A DNA stretch of 64,000 bases, from positions 620,001 through 684,000 of the forward strand of contig JADKCZ010000001.1 in assembly GCA_016718565.1 (NCBI GenBank), in the 5' to 3' direction. The stretch is from Anaeromyxobacter sp. Its GTDB lineage: Bacteria; Myxococcota; Myxococcia; Myxococcales; Anaeromyxobacteraceae. Position 1 is the first letter of the stretch. Each line of letters opens with the position of its first letter. The notes below the pieces were generated by a model, which was not told the origin of the DNA, searched no databases, and saw nothing but the letters and a program-made list of their open reading frames with translations. Below, piece by piece: positions 21,078 through 29,309 of the stretch. The translations under genes and the position numbers were made by a program.

Positions 21078-22211
21078 TCACCCCGCCGCGTCGCGCAGCC
21101 GCACCACCTCGCCGTCGGCGAAGCGTCGCAGCGCCTTCAGGACCTCCAGCTCCTTGAGCGGTGCGATCAACATGATCTGCCGGACCGTTCGCTGTCCGTC
21201 GCAGCGGCTCAGCAGGTACTTGTCCGGGCTGGAGAGCCGGAGCTGGGCGATGTCGGCGGCCTTCACCAGCAGCACCGGCACCCGCGGCGCGTCGACCAGC
21301 TCGGCGCGCAGCCGATCGAGCAGCCGGGCCTCGGCCTCCGCCAGCACCGCCCGCGCCTGCTCCGACCCCGGCGACATCACCACCGCCCGCGCCGCCAGGA
21401 GCTCGGCGTCACCGGTCAGCCCGTCCGCCAGCAGGTCCCGGGCCTGGTCCAGCAGGTCGGCCGCCGCGGCCACCTCCCCCTCGGCGAGCTCCGCCGGGCC
21501 GGGTCGGGCCGGCGCCGCCCGCAGCAGCCCCTGCCGCGCCAGGGAGTAGAGGCGCTGGTAGAGGTGGAAGTCGGTGGCGTGCAGCGCCAGGCCGATCTCG
21601 TCGATGCTCTTGCCCTCGCGGGCCAGCGCCAGCAGCCGCCCGTCCAGCGTGTCGGCCCCCAGGGCCTTCGGCACGCGGGCCTCCTCCACCACCAGCGCGG
21701 CGGCGCCGGTGGGGAACTCGCCGCGGAAGGCGTTCCAGGCGGTGGTCCGGAACTCGGCCTCGCGGAGGACGTCGGTCAGCGGCACCACGGCGTCCAGCTC
21801 GTCCACCGGGAGGTGCTGCCCGTCGTCGAAGGAGAACAGCCCCGAGTCCCACAGGAAGACGTCCAGGATGGTCTCGCGGATCTTGATGGCCAGGACCTCC
21901 TTGACCGTCTCGGCCGTCACCAGCCCGACCATGGTGAGCACCTTGCCGAGGCGGACCTTGGTCTCCTCCTGGGTCTGGAAGGCCTTCTGGAGCTGCTCCT
22001 CGGAGAGGTGGCCGAAGTTGATGAGGAGCTGCCCGAGGTACTCGCGCGGGTCGTTGGAGGCGGCGCCCACCGCGGCGCCAGCGCTGAGGTGGAGGGTCTT
22101 GCGCACCGTGCCGCGCTCGCAGGTGAGCGAGCCATCGAGCCGCCGCCGGCCGAGCAGGTCGAGCAGGTCGGGGAGCGGGAGGACCGCGAAGCTGCCCATC
22201 AGGCCGCGCAT
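21078..22211 (-). CDS. DUF4388 (PatA/GspE-N-like) domain protein
   Basis: 377 residues, no signal peptide. The N-terminus (MGSFAVLPLPDLLDLLGRRR, then LDGSLTCERGTVRKTLHLSAG) is the DUF4388 fold common in myxobacteria and often linked to motility and gene regulation. A following segment (LGQLLINFGHLSEEQLQKAF ... RLGKVLTMVGLVTAETVKEVL) resembles the GspE/PilB N-terminal domain. The C-terminal region is helical with a possible TPR-like segment and ends in a second small domain (PDKYLLSRCDGQRTVRQIM). Two in-frame ATGs, at 22211 and 22199, are possible starts. It is convergent with the PBP gene and divergent from the TlpA gene. Confidence 0.8.
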   Translation of the reverse strand: MRGLMGSFAVLPLPDLLDLLGRRRLDGSLTCERGTVRKTLHLSAGAAVGAASNDPREYLGQLLINFGHLSEEQLQKAFQTQEETKVRLGKVLTMVGLVTAETVKEVLAIKIRETILDVFLWDSGLFSFDDGQHLPVDELDAVVPLTDVLREAEFRTTAWNAFRGEFPTGAAALVVEEARVPKALGADTLDGRLLALAREGKSIDEIGLALHATDFHLYQRLYSLARQGLLRAAPARPGPAELAEGEVAAAADLLDQARDLLADGLTGDAELLAARAVVMSPGSEQARAVLAEAEARLLDRLRAELVDAPRVPVLLVKAADIAQLRLSSPDKYLLSRCDGQRTVRQIMLIAPLKELEVLKALRRFADGEVVRLRDAAG

Positions 22212-22288
22212 CGGCCGCCGAGTGTGGCGCGGATGGCAGGTGGCGGCAAGGTCGTCACGCCGGCCGGAGGTGCGCTATACCCGCCGCC

Positions 22289-23002
22289 ATGGCCCCTTCC
22301 GACCCCTCCAGGCGCGGCCCGCGGCCGCTCCTCGCCCTGGCGGCCTTCGCCGCCGCCGCGCTCGTCGCCGCCCTGGCCTGGAAGGCCTGGGACGTCACCG
22401 AGCGCTCCCGCCGGCTCGCCTCCGCGCCGCCAACGCCAGCCGCCGCGCCGCGCGCCGCCCCCGCGCCGGCCGGCCCGCCGCCGCCCCCTGACATCCCCTA
22501 CAACGAGCTGGTCACCGCGCCGGTGCCGGTCCTGGCCCCATCCATCGAGCTGCCCACCGCTGACGGCGGGCGCTTCTCGCTCGCCGCGGCCAGGGGGCAG
22601 GTGGTGATGGTGAACTTCTGGGCCACCTGGTGCCCGCCCTGCGCCAAGGAGATGCCCAGCATGGTGAAGCTGGGCCAGGACCTGGCGCGCGCCCACCCGG
22701 GCAAGTTCCGGCTGGTGGCCGTCTCGGTCGACGAGGCGCCGGACGCGGTGGCGAAGTTCTTCGCGGCGCCGCCGTACCGAGGCCTGCCGAAGGACGTGGT
22801 CGTGGCGCTCGAGCCCGGCGCCGGCGACGTGACCCGCGGCTACTACTGCGGCGGTCGAGGGGCGTGCCGGCCGGAGGACGTGAAGTTCCCGGAGACCTAC
22901 ATCGTGGACCGGGATGGTCGGATCGTGGCGCTGGTGGTGGGCGACATCGACTGGTCCACCCCGGCGACGCGAAAATACCTGGAAGCGCTGATCCCGGGCT
23001 GA
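22289..23002 (+). CDS. TlpA/ResA-like membrane-anchored thioredoxin
   Basis: 237 residues: one N-terminal transmembrane anchor (LLALAAFAAAALVAALAW), a Pro/Ala linker, then an AhpC/TSA-type thioredoxin fold with active site FWATWCPPCAKEMPSM and cis-Pro loop KFPETYIVDRDGRIV. Such proteins reduce periplasmic disulfides, commonly for cytochrome c maturation. An extra cysteine pair, GYYCGGRGACRPED, sits between the active site and the cis-Pro and is not in standard TlpA. It is likely transcribed alone; 77 bp separate it from the divergent DUF4388 gene. Confidence 0.88.
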   Translation: MAPSDPSRRGPRPLLALAAFAAAALVAALAWKAWDVTERSRRLASAPPTPAAAPRAAPAPAGPPPPPDIPYNELVTAPVPVLAPSIELPTADGGRFSLAAARGQVVMVNFWATWCPPCAKEMPSMVKLGQDLARAHPGKFRLVAVSVDEAPDAVAKFFAAPPYRGLPKDVVVALEPGAGDVTRGYYCGGRGACRPEDVKFPETYIVDRDGRIVALVVGDIDWSTPATRKYLEALIPG

Positions 23003-23130
23003 CGCGCGGTCCGCAGGTGGCATAAACATCAAACATGTCGGTCGGTTGGCCGCTACGACGGCCATCCGATATCGGCTGGCATCGGCCGGGGGGGGCCTCC
23101 GGTCCCGCCGGGTCGTCCCACCGCGAGTTC

Positions 23131-23160
23131 TTGATGGGGGTTTCCGCCCTGACCTATAAA
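23131..23160 (+). promoter_or_regulatory. Sigma70-like promoter for the 23.2-kb operon
   Basis: TTGATG (23131-23136), 18 bp spacer, TATAAA (23155-23160), 63 bp before the GTG of the next gene. The surrounding 200 bp is clearly less GC-rich than neighbouring genes. It is the best promoter-like match noticed in this very GC-rich window. Confidence 0.55.
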
Positions 23161-23223
23161 GGCGCGTGAACCTTCGGAGATCCCGGAAGAATCGGCATTT
23201 TCGAAGGCCCCTCCGGAGGGCGC

Positions 23224-24201
23224 GTGGCTGACGGTGGCATTCCTGTCGTGGTCCTGGGGCTCGGCGAGGTCGGCCGGGCCATCACCCGCCGCGTCCTCGC
23301 CCACCCTGACCTCGATCTGGTCGGCGCGGTGGACAGCGGCGCCGGGATCGCCGGCCGCCCGCTCGACGCCCTGCTCGGAGCGCCGGCGAAAGGGCTCTCG
23401 GTCGGGTCGGACGCCGCCGCCGCGCTCCTGATGGCCAAGGGCGGCGTCGCCATCATGGCGACCACCTCCTCCTTCGAGAAGGCGCTGCCCCAGATCCAGC
23501 AGGCGGTCCGCGCGGGCTGCTCGGTGGTCTCCACCTGCGAGGAGCTGGCCTGGCCGTGGCTCAACCACGAGGCCGCCGCCGAGGCGCTCGACGCGCTCTG
23601 CGAGAAGCACGACGTGGCGGTGGTGGGCACCGGCGTGAACCCGGGCTTCGCGCTGGACCGGCTCCCGGCCTTCCTGGCCCAGGTGATGGGCGAGGTGCGC
23701 CACGTGCGCGGCCTGCGGGTGGTGGACCTCGCCTCGCGCCGCGACGCCCTGCGCAAGAAGGCGGGCGTGGGCCTGAGCGAGGCCGCCTTCCAGCTGGCCG
23801 ACGAGCGGGGCGAGGTGGGCCACGTCGGCCTGGCCGAGTCGGCGGCGCTGGCCGCGGCCGGCTGCGGCCTCGAGGTGGACGAGGTGGAGGAGGAGCTCTC
23901 GCCGCTGCTGGCCGAGGAGGCCGCCCACGGCGTCCAGGTGGGCCAGGTGGCCGGGATGCAGCAGGTGGCGCGCGCCTTCTCCGAGGGGCGCGAGGTGGTG
24001 CGCCTCGAGCTGATCTTCGCCCTCGGCGTGGACCACCCGCGCGACGAGGTGGAGCTGGACGCCGACCCGCCGCTGCGCGCGGTGGTGCCCGGGGGCATCC
24101 CGGGCGAGGCGGCCACCGTCAACGCAGTCATCCACGCGGCGCTGGCCGTGACCGAGCGCCGCGGCCTGGTCTCGGTGCTCGACCTGCCGGCCGGACGCTA
24201 G
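23224..24201 (+). CDS. NAD(P)-dependent amine dehydrogenase, 2,4-diaminopentanoate dehydrogenase-like
   Basis: 325 residues from a GTG. Rossmann start VVVLGLGEVGRAITRRVL. The middle STCEELAWPWLNH and GTGVNPGFALDRLPAF, then RDALRKKAGVGLS and HVGLAESAAL, follow the pattern of 2,4-diaminopentanoate dehydrogenase (Ord family), a dihydrodipicolinate-reductase-fold enzyme of ornithine fermentation. The actual substrate here is unknown because no other ornithine-fermentation gene is present. It heads a plus-strand group with two MaoC-type dehydratases (16 bp and 7 bp gaps), which instead hints at a CoA- or ACP-linked pathway. A promoter-like sequence lies 63 bp upstream. Confidence 0.75.
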   Translation: MADGGIPVVVLGLGEVGRAITRRVLAHPDLDLVGAVDSGAGIAGRPLDALLGAPAKGLSVGSDAAAALLMAKGGVAIMATTSSFEKALPQIQQAVRAGCSVVSTCEELAWPWLNHEAAAEALDALCEKHDVAVVGTGVNPGFALDRLPAFLAQVMGEVRHVRGLRVVDLASRRDALRKKAGVGLSEAAFQLADERGEVGHVGLAESAALAAAGCGLEVDEVEEELSPLLAEEAAHGVQVGQVAGMQQVARAFSEGREVVRLELIFALGVDHPRDEVELDADPPLRAVVPGGIPGEAATVNAVIHAALAVTERRGLVSVLDLPAGR

Positions 24202-24217
24202 GGGCCTGGGGAACCAC

Positions 24218-24655
24218 ATGCTCGACAAGACGCTCATCGGCCGCGAGAGCGAGCCCGCCGTGGTGGAGGTGGAGAAGGGGGCCATCCGGCGCTTCGCCGA
24301 GGCCCTCGGCGACCCCAACCCGCTGGCGCTCGACGAGGCGGCGGCCCGCGCCGCGGGCCACGCCAGCCTGGTGGCCCCGCCCACCTTCGCGGTGACGCTC
24401 GGGTGGAACGATCGCTTCCGCCACTCGCTCGACCTGGGCACCCGCTCCATGCTGCACGGCGACCAGTCCTTCGAGTACCTGCGCCCCATCGTGGCGGGCG
24501 ACCGCCTCACCGTGAAGAGCCGGGTGGCGGACGTGCAGGAGCGCGCCGGGGCCAGCGGGCCCATGGACGTCCTGGTGATCGAGGACGAGGGCCGGGACGA
24601 GAAGGGCGGACTGGTCTTCAAGGCGCGCGCCACCTTCATCCTGCGGCGGGGGTAA
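24218..24655 (+). CDS. MaoC-type dehydratase, FAS1-like N-terminal subunit
   Basis: 145 residues forming one hot-dog fold. The start LIGRESEPAVVEVEKGAIRRFAEALGD and DPNPLALDEAAARAAGH, then LVAPPTFAVTL and HGDQSFEYLRPIVAGDRL, match the N-terminal FAS1-like dehydratase domain family (HadA/HadC-like). These usually pair with a second MaoC subunit that carries the hydratase Asp/His; the next gene is such a protein. Together they would hydrate or dehydrate enoyl/3-hydroxyacyl thioesters in the cytoplasm. Confidence 0.85.
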   Translation: MLDKTLIGRESEPAVVEVEKGAIRRFAEALGDPNPLALDEAAARAAGHASLVAPPTFAVTLGWNDRFRHSLDLGTRSMLHGDQSFEYLRPIVAGDRLTVKSRVADVQERAGASGPMDVLVIEDEGRDEKGGLVFKARATFILRRG

Positions 24656-24662
24656 CGATCAG

Positions 24663-25619
24663 ATGACCATCACGGCACGCCAGCTCTACTTCGAGGCGGT
24701 CAAGGTCGGCGACGAGCTGCCGCCGCTGGTGAAGCCGCCGGTGGACCGGCTGCAGGTCGCGCGCTACGTCGGGGCGGCGCAGGACTGGAACCCGCTCTAC
24801 ATCGACGAGCCGCACGCCAGGACCGCCGGCTTCCCCAGCGCCTTCGCGCCCGGGATGCTGGGCATGGGCTTCCTGGGCGAGCTGGCCACCGACTGGGTGC
24901 GGGGCGCGCGGCTGCGCCGCTTCCAGAGCCGCTTCGTCAAGATCGTCTGGCCCAACGACGTGCTGACGGTGCGCGGCCGGGTCTCCGACCGGCGCTTCGA
25001 GCCGGGCGGCGCCTACGGCATCGACATCGAGGTGTGGGCCGAGAACCAGCGCGGCGAGCTGGTGACGCGTGGCCTGGCCACCTTCCAGCTCTACTACTCG
25101 GCCGAGGACGAGGCGCGGCAGCGCGCTGGCCAGCCGCCGCTGGTGACCACGCTGGAGGAGGAGGAGGCCCGGCTGGCCCGCCTGTCGCGCGCCCAGCCGC
25201 CGCGCCCGGTGGTCCCGCCCCGCCCCATGCAGCCGGCCCGTCCCCTGGCGGCGCCCCCGCCGCCCGCGCCCCCCAAGGCGCCGGGCCAGGCCTCCGCCCT
25301 CCGGCTGGTCCCGCCGCCCCAGGCCCGCCCGGCCGTGCCGCCGAGGCCCCCGGCGCCGCCCGCCAGGCCGGCGCCGACCGCGGCCAAGGTCCCCCCCGCC
25401 AGGCCGGCCGCGCAGAAGGCCGCCCCGCCGAAGCCATCCGCCCCGCCGAAGAAGGGGTCGCCGGCCAAGGCGCCCCCGCGACCGGCCAAGGTCGCCGCTC
25501 GCCAGGCGCCGGCCAGGCCGGCCGCGGCCACCAGGAAGCCGCCGCCGAAGAAGCCGGCCAAGGCGCCGCCCAGGGCCAGCCGGCCCACCACGAAGAAGGC
25601 CGGCGGGAAGAAGAAGTAG
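24663..25619 (+). CDS. MaoC-like dehydratase with histone-H1-like C-terminal tail
   Basis: 318 residues. The first 150 are a MaoC hot-dog domain (VARYVGAAQDWNPLYIDEPHA holds the hydratase motif with Asp and His, then FAPGMLGMGFLGELATDW). It is the expected catalytic partner of the preceding FAS1-like subunit, 7 bp away. From about residue 165 to the end the protein is almost only Pro, Ala, Lys and Arg, finishing in TTKKAGGKKK, very like the tail of histone H1 or of AlgP-like bacterial proteins. Such a tail is not needed for the enzyme and could bind nucleic acid, polyphosphate or membranes; this is inference. Confidence 0.82.
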   Translation: MTITARQLYFEAVKVGDELPPLVKPPVDRLQVARYVGAAQDWNPLYIDEPHARTAGFPSAFAPGMLGMGFLGELATDWVRGARLRRFQSRFVKIVWPNDVLTVRGRVSDRRFEPGGAYGIDIEVWAENQRGELVTRGLATFQLYYSAEDEARQRAGQPPLVTTLEEEEARLARLSRAQPPRPVVPPRPMQPARPLAAPPPPAPPKAPGQASALRLVPPPQARPAVPPRPPAPPARPAPTAAKVPPARPAAQKAAPPKPSAPPKKGSPAKAPPRPAKVAARQAPARPAAATRKPPPKKPAKAPPRASRPTTKKAGGKKK

Positions 25620-25621
25620 CC

Positions 25622-26521
25622 GTGTCCCGGACCCACCCGGCGACCAGCGCGCTCCCCTCCCGGGGGGCCTGGCGCGGCGCGGTCCTGCTCCTGGCCGCGG
25701 CGCTCGCGCTGGCCGCCTGCGCCCCGCCGGGCGCCGGGCGGACCCCTCCGCAGGCGCCGGATCCCGCCGCCGTCGCGCTGGCGGAGGGCGACGCCGCCTG
25801 GCCGGGTCGCGCCGAGCCCGCGCAGCTGGCCGCCGGGCTGGCCGCCTACCGCCGGGCGGCCGCGGCGCGCCCGGCGGACGCCACCCTCGAGCTCCGCCTG
25901 GCCCGCGCCGAGGGCTTCCGGGCCCTGGCCGCCGCCGCTCCCGCCGAGGCCCGCGAGGCCCACGAGGCCTCCTCGCGCGCCGCCGAGCGCGCCCTGGCCC
26001 TGGCCGCCCCGGCCTTCGCCGAGGCCCTCCGCTCCGGGACCGCACCCGCCGAGGCGGTCGGCCTGATCGGGCCGGCCGGCGCCGAGCCGCTCTACTGGCT
26101 GGCGCTCGGCCGCATGGGGGTGGCGCAGGCCACCGGCCACGCCGCCGTGCTGGCGGTGAAGGACCACGCGCTGGCGCTCATGGCCCGCGCCGCCGCGCTC
26201 GACGAGCAGGTGGAGCGCGGCGGGCCGCTGCGCGCCCTGGGCGCCTGGCAGGCCATGCTCCCGGTGGCGGCGGGCGGCGGGGCGGCCGGGGCGCGCGCCC
26301 ACTTCGAGCGGGCCGCGGCGCGCTTCGGCGACGAGCCCTGGCGCCGCGTGGCGGAGGCCGCCACGCTGACGGTGCTGCTGCAGGACGGGGCGGCCTTCGA
26401 CCGGCTGCTCGCCGAGGTGCTGGCCGGCGTGCCGCAGGCCGATCCGGACCGCGCGCCGGAGCTCCTGCTGGCGCAGCGGCGCGCCCGGGCGCTCCTCGAC
26501 AAGCGGGCCAGCCTGTTCTAA
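25622..26521 (+). CDS. Lipoprotein, TRAP-transporter TatT-component-like
   Basis: 299 residues from a GTG 2 bp after the MaoC stop. The lipobox LALAACAPPG gives a lipid-anchored protein. The mature part is helical with repeated Ala-rich pairs (AYRRAAAARPADATLELRLA, LALAAPAFAEALRS, YWLALGRMGVAQATG), matching the TPR-like TatT family that accompanies some TRAP transporters. No TRAP permease or substrate-binding protein is nearby, so its partner is unknown. The spacing indicates transcription with the dehydratases. Confidence 0.65.
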   Translation: MSRTHPATSALPSRGAWRGAVLLLAAALALAACAPPGAGRTPPQAPDPAAVALAEGDAAWPGRAEPAQLAAGLAAYRRAAAARPADATLELRLARAEGFRALAAAAPAEAREAHEASSRAAERALALAAPAFAEALRSGTAPAEAVGLIGPAGAEPLYWLALGRMGVAQATGHAAVLAVKDHALALMARAAALDEQVERGGPLRALGAWQAMLPVAAGGGAAGARAHFERAAARFGDEPWRRVAEAATLTVLLQDGAAFDRLLAEVLAGVPQADPDRAPELLLAQRRARALLDKRASLF

Positions 26522-26568
26522 GCCCCTGACGCGCCGGCGCCCACGGGCCGGTCGCCGGAGCGATCCAC

Positions 26569-27744
26569 ATGGCGAGCGACAAGCTGGGCACCCTGGCGGT
26601 GCACGGCGGCGAGGACCAGGTGCTGTGCGTCCCCTCCGTCAACACCCCGGTCTACCAGACCACCACCTACCGCTTCGACACGGCCGCGGACGCCGCCGCC
26701 TACCTCGACGCGCCGGAGGGGAAGTGGCTCTACTCGCGGCTGGAGAACCCCACCGTCCTGGCCGCCGAGCGGAAGGTGGCGCTGCTGGAGGGGACCGAGC
26801 TGGCCTGCTGCTTCGCCTCCGGCATGGCCGCCATCCACGCGGCGCTGGTGGGCCACCTCTCGGCCGGTGACGCCCTGCTGGTGGCCGACACCATCTACGG
26901 CCAGACCACCCGCCTGGCCCGCACCCTGCTCGCGCGCTTCGGCGTCCAGGTGCTGGAGGCCCCGCTCTCCGAGCTGGCCGAGGCGGCCCGCACCGCCCCC
27001 TCCAACGTGAAGGTGCTGCTCTTCGAGACCCCCACCAACCCGACCATGCGGGTGGTGGACGTGGGGGCGGTGGCGGCCGCCTGCCGGGCGCGCGGCATCC
27101 TCTCGCTGCTCGACGCCACCTTCGCCACCCCCATCAACCTGCGGCCGGCGCTGCTCGGCGTGGACCTGGTGCTGCACAGCGCCACCAAGTACCTGAACGG
27201 CCACTGCGACCACCTGGCCGGCGTGGTGGCGGGGAATAGGCGGGTGCTGGCGCCGGTCTTCGAGGTGCGCCGGACGGCCGGCGGGAACATGGATCCGGCG
27301 GTGGCCTACGACCTCATCCGCGGCATGAAGACCCTGGAGGTGCGGGTGGAGCGGCAGAACGCCACCGCCCTCTCCCTGGCCGAGGCGCTGGAGCGCCACC
27401 CCGCGGTGGAGCGGGTGCACTACCCCTTCCTGGCCTCCCACCCGGACCACGCCCTGGCGCGCCGCCTGCTGCGCGGCGGCGGCGGCGTCCTCTCGCTCTC
27501 GGTGAAGGGCGGCTACCAGGCCTGCGCCCGGGTGCACGACGCGCTCCGCATCGTGGCGCGCGCCTCCTCGCTGGGCGGCGTGGAGAGCCTGGCGTCGATC
27601 CCGGTCATCTCCTCCCACCGCAACGCCACGCCGGCCGAGCTGGCCGCGCAGGGCATCGACCGCGGGCTGCTCAGGCTGTCGGTGGGGCTGGAGGACCGCG
27701 ACGACCTGCTCGCCGACCTGACCCAGGCGCTGGGGAAGGCGTGA
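26569..27744 (+). CDS. Trans-sulfuration PLP enzyme (cystathionine gamma-synthase/lyase family)
   Basis: 391 residues of the Cys/Met metabolism PLP family (fold type I). Visible are YQTTTYRF near the N-terminus, YSRLENPTVLAAE, FASGMAAIHAAL, FETPTNPTMRVVD, the PLP lysine in HSATKYLNGHCDHLAG and the C-terminal LSVGLEDRDDLLADL. Members make or cleave cystathionine, methionine or O-acylhomoserine; the exact reaction cannot be read from these motifs. Its TGA overlaps the GTG of the next gene (GTGA). Confidence 0.88.
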   Translation: MASDKLGTLAVHGGEDQVLCVPSVNTPVYQTTTYRFDTAADAAAYLDAPEGKWLYSRLENPTVLAAERKVALLEGTELACCFASGMAAIHAALVGHLSAGDALLVADTIYGQTTRLARTLLARFGVQVLEAPLSELAEAARTAPSNVKVLLFETPTNPTMRVVDVGAVAAACRARGILSLLDATFATPINLRPALLGVDLVLHSATKYLNGHCDHLAGVVAGNRRVLAPVFEVRRTAGGNMDPAVAYDLIRGMKTLEVRVERQNATALSLAEALERHPAVERVHYPFLASHPDHALARRLLRGGGGVLSLSVKGGYQACARVHDALRIVARASSLGGVESLASIPVISSHRNATPAELAAQGIDRGLLRLSVGLEDRDDLLADLTQALGKA

Positions 27745-28574
27745 GCCAGGGCCGGCGTCCGGCGCGACCCGGCCGCGCCGCCACCCCGGCCCGGCGCCCG
27801 CCCGGGGCCGCCGCCCTGGCGCTCGGGCTGCTCCTCCTCTCCGCCTGCCTGCCCCGGCTGCGCCCGCCGCCGCCGGAGCTGCCGCTCGACCCGGCGGCGC
27901 TGCTGGCGGAGGTGCGCGCCGCCCAGGCGCGCGTCCAGACGGTGCAGGGCGAGGCCCGCGTGGTGGTGGAGGGGCCGCAGGGCAGCGGCGGGGTGGACCA
28001 GTTCCTGGCGGCCGAGAAGCCGGGGCGGCTGCGCGTCGAGAGCCACGACTTCTTCGGCAACGTCCTCTCGGTGCTGGCCGTGGACGGCCCCGAGCTCTTC
28101 CTCTACGACGCCCGCGAGCGGGTCCTCTACCGGGGCGCCGCCAGCGCCGCCAACGTGGCGCGCCTGGTGCCGGTGGCGCTGCCGCCGGCCGACCTGGTGA
28201 CCGTGCTGTGCGGGTCGGCGCCCGTCCTGGACGGCCTCCCGCTGGACGCCTCGCCGGTGGACGGGGCGCTGCGGCTGACGCTCAAGCGCGGCGACGAGGC
28301 CCAGCGGCTCGACGTGGGCGCCGGCGCGGCGGTGCTGCGGGCGCGCCTGAGCCGCCTGGGCGCGGTGTCGCTGGAGCTCGACCTCACCGGCCACCGGCCC
28401 CTCGGCGGGGCCGCCCTGCCGACCCAGCTGGCGGCCCGCGCCCCGCTGCAGCGCACCGCCCTGACCCTGCGCTGGAAGTCGCTGGAGGTGAACGCGCCCC
28501 TCGACCCCGCCCTCTTCCGCCTCGCCCCGCCCGACGGCGCGCGCGTCGTGGACCTCGACGCCACCGCCCCCTGA
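27741..28574 (+). CDS. LolB/DUF4292-like outer-membrane lipoprotein
   Basis: 277 residues with signal and lipobox ALGLLLLSACLPRL. The mature part has the LolA/LolB-type pattern: an N-terminal helix (LLAEVRAAQARVQTVQGEA), then beta strands VDQFLAAEKPGRLRVESHDFFGN and LSVLAVDGPELFLYDARERVLYRG. Its likely role is in lipoprotein or lipid handling at the outer membrane. It overlaps the trans-sulfuration gene start-to-stop and precedes the ExbB/ExbD pair by 28 bp. The family assignment is by pattern only. Confidence 0.65.
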   Translation: MSQGRRPARPGRAATPARRPPGAAALALGLLLLSACLPRLRPPPPELPLDPAALLAEVRAAQARVQTVQGEARVVVEGPQGSGGVDQFLAAEKPGRLRVESHDFFGNVLSVLAVDGPELFLYDARERVLYRGAASAANVARLVPVALPPADLVTVLCGSAPVLDGLPLDASPVDGALRLTLKRGDEAQRLDVGAGAAVLRARLSRLGAVSLELDLTGHRPLGGAALPTQLAARAPLQRTALTLRWKSLEVNAPLDPALFRLAPPDGARVVDLDATAP

Positions 28575-28602
28575 AGGATCACGCCCCGCGCCCGGAGCCA
28601 CC

Positions 28603-29307
28603 GTGGACCAGAACCTCGCCAGCCTGCTCAAGACCAGCGTCTCGCTCTGGGTCATCGCCGCCTGCTCGGTGCTGGCGGTGGCCGCCGCCATCGAGCGGGC
28701 CTTCGCCCTGTGGGCCTTCGGCGACCGGGCCCGCGCCCTGGCCGACGCGGTCGGCCGGGCCCTCTTCCGCGGCGATCTGGACGACGCCCGCGCCCAGTGC
28801 GAGCGCTCCCCCTCGGCGGCGGCCGACGTCTTCCTGGCGGCGCTGGTGGCGCTGGCGCCGCGCGCCACCCCGCTGGCCGGCCGGCCCGCGCCGGAGCCGG
28901 GCTACGAGAAGCTGGCGGCGGCGGTGGAGCGGGAGCGGCAGCGCACCGTGCTCCGGCTGCGCCGCGGGCTGTGGGTGCTGGCCACCATCGGCGCCACCGC
29001 CCCCTTCGTCGGCCTGTTCGGCACCGTGGTGGGCATCATGGCCGCCTTCCAGCAGATGGCGGCCACCGGGCAGGGTGGCTTCGCGGTGGTGGCGGCCGGC
29101 ATCTCCGAGGCGCTCATCACCACCGCGGCCGGCATCGCGGTGGCGGTGCTGGCGGTGGTGCTCTTCAACGCGCTCAACACCTGGACCCAGCGGCTCACCC
29201 TGCAGCTCCGCCTCCTCACCGAGGAGTACCTGGAGCTGGTCAAGGAGCTCCTGCCCACCCTGCGCGCCGCGCCGCCGGCCGGCCGCAGCAGCGCCGGGGA
29301 GGGCTGA
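28603..29307 (+). CDS. ExbB/TolQ/MotA-type proton channel
   Basis: 234 residues from a GTG. Three membrane segments: an N-terminal one (SLWVIAACSVLAVAAAIERA) and two near the C-terminus (LWVLATIGATAPFVGLFGTV and the segment around ISEALITTAAGIAVAVLAVV). The motif ATIGATAPFVGLFGTVVGIM and the Thr-rich pore residues are diagnostic. It works with ExbD/TolR (next gene, 2 bp away) to convert proton motive force into movement of TonB- or TolA-like proteins. Which system it energises is not shown; no tonB, tolA or tolB gene lies in the window. Confidence 0.92.
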   Translation: MDQNLASLLKTSVSLWVIAACSVLAVAAAIERAFALWAFGDRARALADAVGRALFRGDLDDARAQCERSPSAAADVFLAALVALAPRATPLAGRPAPEPGYEKLAAAVERERQRTVLRLRRGLWVLATIGATAPFVGLFGTVVGIMAAFQQMAATGQGGFAVVAAGISEALITTAAGIAVAVLAVVLFNALNTWTQRLTLQLRLLTEEYLELVKELLPTLRAAPPAGRSSAGEG

Positions 29308-29309
29308 GC

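Noticed and set aside
23003..23223. Small RNA or tRNA in the relatively AT-rich gap before the dehydrogenase gene
   Set aside because: No tRNA-like arms or T-loop sequence were found; the lower GC is explained by a promoter region.
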